Made by a program: the position numbers and the translations under genes | Notes under the pieces: model-generated | What the model was told of the DNA's origin: nothing | Seen by the model: only the letters and a program-made list of their open reading frames with translations | The model's database searches: none | Source: Bacillus sp. FJAT-29814 | GTDB lineage: Bacteria > Bacillota > Bacilli > Bacillales > Cytobacillaceae | Reading direction: 5' to 3' | Length of the DNA stretch: 64,000 nt | Assembly (NCBI RefSeq): GCF_001510715.1 | Contig: NZ_LMTJ01000009.1 | Location: 107,214-171,213 of the forward strand | Shown here: positions 60,575-64,000 of the stretch, in pieces | Position numbering within the stretch: the first letter of the stretch is position 1 | How the letters are laid out: the number at the start of each line of letters is the position of its first letter

Positions 60575-60612
60575 AGGCCCCTATACACTGTAAATAGGAG
60601 CCTTTAGTATTT
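60573..60612. terminator. Bidirectional terminator
   Basis: AAAGGC-CCTAT (60573-60584) pairs with ATAGG-GCCTTT (60594-60605). On the minus strand it ends the gene at 60613. Confidence 0.75.
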
Positions 60613-60972
60613 TTAACTCTTTTTTAAGAACTTTTTAAAAAACGGAGTCACATCTTTGAAAAGGGGTTGATATAGTTTATAGGTTTTTATCGCCTCGTCG
60701 ACGGTTTCCATCACTAATCCTATATCGATTTGATTAAGATAGTTTTCGATTGGATTGTTGTTGTGGGTGTGTATTTGGTCCTGTGAATGATTGGGTCTGT
60801 TGCCAAAAAGCCATGAATCCCATTGGGGAGCATCGGAGCGTTCTGGTTGATCGTGGTTTGATTCTATAGGACTTTCCTCCTTTCGATTACCTCTTTGATT
60901 TTCCCCAAACATTAGTTGTGTAAATGGGTCCACATTGCCCTTTGTTTGCTTTTGGTCGTTGTGAAGCTCCAT
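60613..60972 (-). CDS. Hydrophilic hypothetical protein, YppG-like
   Basis: A 119-residue protein with a disordered, Gln/Asn/Glu-rich first two thirds and a helical end (VMETVDEAIKTYKLYQPLFKDVTPFFKKFLKK). The layout is like Bacillus YppG/YqfQ-type sporulation-associated proteins, but I cannot name it with certainty. ATG 60972 follows AAAGGAAGAG; an upstream in-frame ATG overlaps that site. Confidence 0.65.
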   Translation of the reverse strand: MELHNDQKQTKGNVDPFTQLMFGENQRGNRKEESPIESNHDQPERSDAPQWDSWLFGNRPNHSQDQIHTHNNNPIENYLNQIDIGLVMETVDEAIKTYKLYQPLFKDVTPFFKKFLKKS

Positions 60973-61159
60973 AGTCCATTCTCTTCCTTTCATGCCGTCT
61001 TTATCTATAAATAAATTATGATATTTTTTATATTAGGTGTGGACATATTCCTATAAAGATTACACCAAGGATGCAAAATGGAGCACTGTTTTAATAAAAC
61101 TTAGAAGTTTTTGGGTATTATTTCGTGGTAAAATAAGGTAACGTAAGGAGGGGATATCG

Positions 61160-61480
61160 ATTTTTACATTCATTTTGTTTGTTGCGTTGATTGTAACGGT
61201 TGTCTCGATTGTATTTTCTGTAAAAGGAAATCATAAGCTCTATTGGATTGCTTCCTTGTCCGCCTATATTTTCAGCTTCATCGCCGCGTTCAGTATCGGA
61301 CAGATTACGGTTGGACTGGTATTTATACCTTTAACGTTAGCGATCGGTTATTCGTTACATCTTATAAGGAACAAAATGCAGGCTGCGGTTTTTATGATTC
61401 TAGGAATCTTTATTGGAGCGATCATGGTACTTTACGTCGATGATGCGTGGCTGTTTTTTCCCTTTCGGTTTTTGAGTTGA
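61160..61480 (+). CDS. Small membrane protein, probable ATT start
   Basis: A ~106-residue integral membrane protein with four hydrophobic segments. AAGGAGGGG (61145-61153) lies six bases before an in-frame ATT at 61160 (ATT TTT ACA TTC ATT TTG), while the first conventional start, TTG 61175, is over 20 bases away. I therefore prefer the rare ATT start. No known motif; function unknown. Confidence 0.65.
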   Translation: MFTFILFVALIVTVVSIVFSVKGNHKLYWIASLSAYIFSFIAAFSIGQITVGLVFIPLTLAIGYSLHLIRNKMQAAVFMILGIFIGAIMVLYVDDAWLFFPFRFLS

Positions 61481-61615
61481 ATAGATACTAGTAACAGAGA
61501 ATTGCTGCAGGTAAAATAGCTATTATCTTAACCAGGTTATGAAGGAACTTAAGCGACTTCACAACCCGGATCATCCATTGGCTAAAATGAACTTCGGATC
61601 TTCTTGGGACTGGTA

Positions 61616-61774
61616 TCAAAAAAATGATTTCACCATCTGTGATGTATCATTGCAATTTGTACAGCGATATTCCAGTTCAAGCGCATCCTCATACACGTGA
61701 TGGACCGTTTCCTTTTTACAGTTTTCACAATACCTCATCTGTTGAACCTCAATCCCCAAGATGTGTCCTCTCAT
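61616..61774 (-). CDS. Small zinc-ribbon-like protein
   Basis: A 52-residue protein with two CxxC knuckles: YCENCKKE and YRCTNCND, 21 residues between them, which is a minimal zinc ribbon. The start is ATG 61774 or the internal ATG for MRYCENC (residue 13). It may bind RNA or protein. Function unknown. Confidence 0.65.
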   Translation of the reverse strand: MRGHILGIEVQQMRYCENCKKETVHHVYEDALELEYRCTNCNDTSQMVKSFF

Positions 61775-61833
61775 CTAAAACCTTTTAACAGTAATATAAC
61801 CCATTTTTTAATAAATTAATTTGCCCTTCGAAT

Positions 61834-62394
61834 TTAAGGCCCGCCCTCCTGCGAAGGATCAGCCCCATCCGGTATAGCATGTTTTTTCAATTCCTCATCC
61901 ACCATTTGGTCCAGCCGTTCAATCATTTTTTTCGATTTCTCTTTATCCATTTTCTTATAATGGTGCATGCCGCCTTTTTCTTCATCCATCTCATCGGCCA
62001 ATTTAACAATGTCCTGGAGCGGAGTTCGTTTGATAAAGGCTTCGGGCATATAAGAATCTGTGTGAAATAAAATAGCCAGTGCGATTTCTTTTGCAATAAT
62101 GGGATTCTCACCCAATCGAATCAATAATTTATGTGCCCGTTCCGCGCCTTTTATGGCATGAATATCGTTTTTTCTGTATAGTTCATAATCCCATTTTCCA
62201 TTTCGGTACCATGTATAATGGCCCATATCGTGCAACAAGGCGGCTTTCGTGGCCATATCGACAGAAACATCATATATTTTAGCTAATTTAAACGCATGAT
62301 AGGCACAAGCAATGGCATGGACAATTCCTGAGCGACTTAAATATTTTTGAGCGATATGATGATTGAAAATTTGACTTAACGTTACCTCGCGCAT
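61834..62394 (-). CDS. HD domain phosphohydrolase
   Basis: A 186-residue HD-superfamily protein. SGIVHAIACAYHAFKLA carries the first His, KAALLHDMGHY the HD pair, and LAILFHTDS a further His. The family hydrolyses nucleotides or phosphate esters with bound metal. AAGGGTGATGTTAA precedes the ATG. Similar to uncharacterised Bacillus HD proteins; single gene. Confidence 0.88.
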   Translation of the reverse strand: MREVTLSQIFNHHIAQKYLSRSGIVHAIACAYHAFKLAKIYDVSVDMATKAALLHDMGHYTWYRNGKWDYELYRKNDIHAIKGAERAHKLLIRLGENPIIAKEIALAILFHTDSYMPEAFIKRTPLQDIVKLADEMDEEKGGMHHYKKMDKEKSKKMIERLDQMVDEELKKHAIPDGADPSQEGGP

Positions 62395-62621
62395 TTAACA
62401 TCACCCTTATAAAAATTATTAAATTGTATTATAAAACAATTAGAGTCGATTTTCTAAAAATCTTGACTGTAAAAGAGAAATTGTTTGTTTTAAAAACAAT
62501 ATGGCTTTCATTTTTAAATATAAGCTAAAGTTACCCTAGCTGAACGGATGATGCCAAATCGTAAATACATTGGGGAATTTTGGATAAACTTTAATTAGCA
62601 TAACATGAAAGTAGGCTTAAA

Positions 62622-63494
62622 ATGGGTAAAATCAAAAACCAAAAGAGAAAAGCACTAATCATGGTCCTTCGCGCTTTGGTGATTATCATCGGAGGATTTA
62701 TCGCAGCGTATGGACTTGAAAGTGTATTAATCCCGAACAACGTTTCTGATGGAGGGGTAACCGGACTAAGCATTGTTGGTTCCAAATTATTTGGCTTGCC
62801 ATTGGGACTGCTAATTGTGGTTATTAACATTCCATTCATTTGGTTGGGGTACCAACAAATTGGAGCGAGTTTTGCAATTTATTCCACTATCGGAATCGCT
62901 TCACTTGCTATTGGGACAAGCCTCATGCACCACATTCCGACGATTATTGAAGGAGACACCTTGTTGATTACTGTTGTTGGCGGAATGATTCTCGGCTTGG
63001 GGATGGGGGTCGCGTTGCGTAATGGCGGTGCACTAGATGGAATTGATATGCTTGCCGTCCTGCTTTCGCGAAAATTGCCGTTTGGGACAAGTGATCTTAT
63101 TCTGTTCTTAAACTTGTTTGTGTTTATTTTCGTTTCATTTGTTTTTGGCCTTCAAGGGGCTTTTCTTTCCGGGATTGCCTACTATATTGCTTCCAAGGTC
63201 ATCCACATCGTAGAGGAAGGGTTAAGCGGATCCAAGACCTTCAAAATTATTACCACAGAACCTGTTTTAATGGTAGATGCGATACGGGAAAGTCTAGGGC
63301 GAAGTGCAACCTACAATGAGGTTTTTGGCGGGTATACCAAGGAAAAATTCAAGGAAATCACCTGTGTCATTAATCGTTTAGAAGATAGCAAAATAAAGGA
63401 AATCATCCAAGAAATTGACGAAGAGGCCTTTGTTACGGTTTATGATGTAGCAGAAGTGAAGGGCGGCAATTTTAGAAAGCGGAATATTCATTAG
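62622..63494 (+). CDS. YitT family membrane protein (DUF2179)
   Basis: A 290-residue protein with five to six membrane segments followed by a cytoplasmic DUF2179 domain (about 215-285: SKTFKIITTEPVLMVDAIRESLGR...TCVINRLEDSKIKEI...FVTVYDVAEVKGG). LESVLIPNNVSDGGVTGLSI near the N-terminus is typical. Family function is not established. A clear ribosome binding site is not seen, but the ATG at 62622 gives the normal length. Confidence 0.9.
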   Translation: MGKIKNQKRKALIMVLRALVIIIGGFIAAYGLESVLIPNNVSDGGVTGLSIVGSKLFGLPLGLLIVVINIPFIWLGYQQIGASFAIYSTIGIASLAIGTSLMHHIPTIIEGDTLLITVVGGMILGLGMGVALRNGGALDGIDMLAVLLSRKLPFGTSDLILFLNLFVFIFVSFVFGLQGAFLSGIAYYIASKVIHIVEEGLSGSKTFKIITTEPVLMVDAIRESLGRSATYNEVFGGYTKEKFKEITCVINRLEDSKIKEIIQEIDEEAFVTVYDVAEVKGGNFRKRNIH

Positions 63495-63654
63495 ATAGAG
63501 TAAGTAATCCTCGTACTTATCATAAGAATGGTGAAAATAATGTCTAAAATCGTTGACAACTAATGGTTATGGATGTTAGAATGTATAATTTTGATTAAAT
63601 TTGAAATTTATGGTACCATTAACAAGACATCAAATTCGGAGGTGTTTTGTGCAT

Positions 63655-63852
63655 ATGTACGAGGTTAAAGGTTTTCAAAGTATAGAATTCGAAGAATTAA
63701 TTCGTAAAGTGAATAAGTTTCTAAGTTCCTTAGCGGACGGTAATCTTATCGATATAAAATACAATACTACTCCTCTTGATATTAGAAGTCATACTGAATA
63801 TGGAGTTCATCCAGATTCGAAATACACAGCCTTGGTTATTTTCAAAAAATAA
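63655..63852 (+). CDS. Sporulation protein Cse60-like
   Basis: A 65-residue protein similar in pattern to Cse60, a small protein made during sporulation under sigma-E: SIEFEELIRKVNKFLSSL followed by LIDIKYNTTPL and a final ALVIFKK strand. ATG 63655 lies ten bases after CGGAGGTG. Its role is unknown. The opposite strand is empty here. Confidence 0.72.
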   Translation: MYEVKGFQSIEFEELIRKVNKFLSSLADGNLIDIKYNTTPLDIRSHTEYGVHPDSKYTALVIFKK

Positions 63853-63919
63853 ACCTTTTTAAAAGCATGGAAAGAGTTTTCTTGAAGCCTTTTTTTATAA
63901 AATTGAAAGCACCGTCATT

Positions 63920-64000
63920 TGTAGTGACCCCCTTGAGTTGGACTGAAAGTCCAACTCAAGGGGGTTTTTTATATGGTTAAGTTTTCAAGTGAATTTAGGG
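63920..64000 (+). mobile_element. Probable left end of an IS3-family element (continues beyond the window)
   Basis: TGTAGTGACCCCC (63920-63932) resembles IS3/IS150-type terminal repeats beginning with TG. It runs into a perfect 17-bp hairpin (63928-63944 with 63948-63964) plus T6, then ATG at 63973 reading MVKFSSEFR, the usual opening of IS3-type OrfA transposases. The hairpin could block read-through into the transposase. Only 81 bases are visible, so this is tentative. Confidence 0.5.
63973..64000 (+). CDS. Start of a probable IS3-type transposase OrfA (partial)
   Basis: Only nine codons lie in the window, reading MVKFSSEFR. IS3-family OrfA proteins typically open M-x-K-Y/F-S-x-E-F-K/R. 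No ribosome binding site is seen apart from GGGGG at 63960-63964, which is also part of the hairpin. Needs flanking sequence. Confidence 0.42.

Noticed and set aside
61539..61703. Short plus-strand frame reading MKELKRLHNPDHPLAKM
   Set aside because: No ribosome binding site, overlaps the zinc-ribbon-like gene on the other strand, and the second half has no protein-like character. The first half could be a gene relic.
1..64000. tRNA, rRNA, riboswitch or T-box elements
   Set aside because: I looked for cloverleaf arms, conserved T-box sequence and known riboswitch cores and saw none that I could support.

Overview
The window reads as a chromosomal segment of an endospore-forming Firmicute of the Bacillaceae (Bacillus/Neobacillus/Mesobacillus-like). 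Reasons: strong GGAGG ribosome binding sites, many TTG/GTG starts, moderate-to-low GC, T-tailed hairpin terminators, a GerA-type germination operon, a gamma-SASP-like gene, a Cse60-like gene, a YkvR-like gene and a class IV phaRC pair. The species cannot be named from the sequence.

Layout. 1-1945: a group IIC intron with its reverse transcriptase, inserted directly after a terminator hairpin. 2.1-13.2 kb: housekeeping and accessory genes (VOC proteins, TatD hydrolase, ArsR regulator plus MFS exporter, sporulation-type sensor kinase, aldose epimerase, a fused SpeD-SpeE enzyme, a CPBP membrane protein behind a TetR-type operator, an LLM flavoprotein, DUF3219). 13.6-24.5 kb: a sigma-54 activator with a PrpR-like N-terminus, followed by a textbook -24/-12 promoter and a nine-gene operon (aldehyde dehydrogenase, tartrate/malate-type decarboxylating dehydrogenase, SDR, complete ECF transporter EcfA1-EcfA2-EcfT-S, P1 peptidase, M20 hydrolase). 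The enzyme set matches, step by step, the biochemically known catabolism of pantothenate to 2-oxoisovalerate; this is the main proposed new system. 24.6-29.8 kb: alkaline phosphatase, a second VOC protein, a coat-like peptide, two adjacent selenoprotein genes each interrupted by an in-frame TGA (a peroxiredoxin and a GrdB/PrdB-like protein), an acyl carrier protein and a four-histidine membrane protein. 29.8-33.5 kb: gerA-gerB-gerC type operon on the minus strand. 33.8-40.9 kb: a second sigma-54 activator, a second perfect -24/-12 promoter, and an operon of SDR, acyl-CoA ligase, MFS carrier, PhaR and PhaC. 41.2-64.0 kb: mixed hydrolases, regulators with their targets (Lrp/isochorismatase, PadR/DUF2812, LysR/EamA), a lipid glycosyltransferase with a PAP2 phosphatase, small spore-associated proteins, and at the far right what looks like the left end of an IS3-family element.

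Two themes run through the window. First, two separate sigma-54 regulons, each an activator next to its target operon, both aimed at unusual carbon sources. Second, at least seven intergenic tandem arrays with either ~52-bp or ~21-bp period. These periods are close to five and two turns of B-DNA; most 52-bp units carry an inverted repeat and the sequence differs by locus, so they are not CRISPR arrays. In addition a family of related hairpins (AAGTGCCAnGnACC...TGGCACTT) serves as terminators at several unrelated genes.

Limits: everything here was read by eye from the sequence. Family names come from recognised motifs, not from a search. Substrate assignments for both sigma-54 operons are inference. 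No rRNA, tRNA, CRISPR array, prophage or plasmid function was seen.
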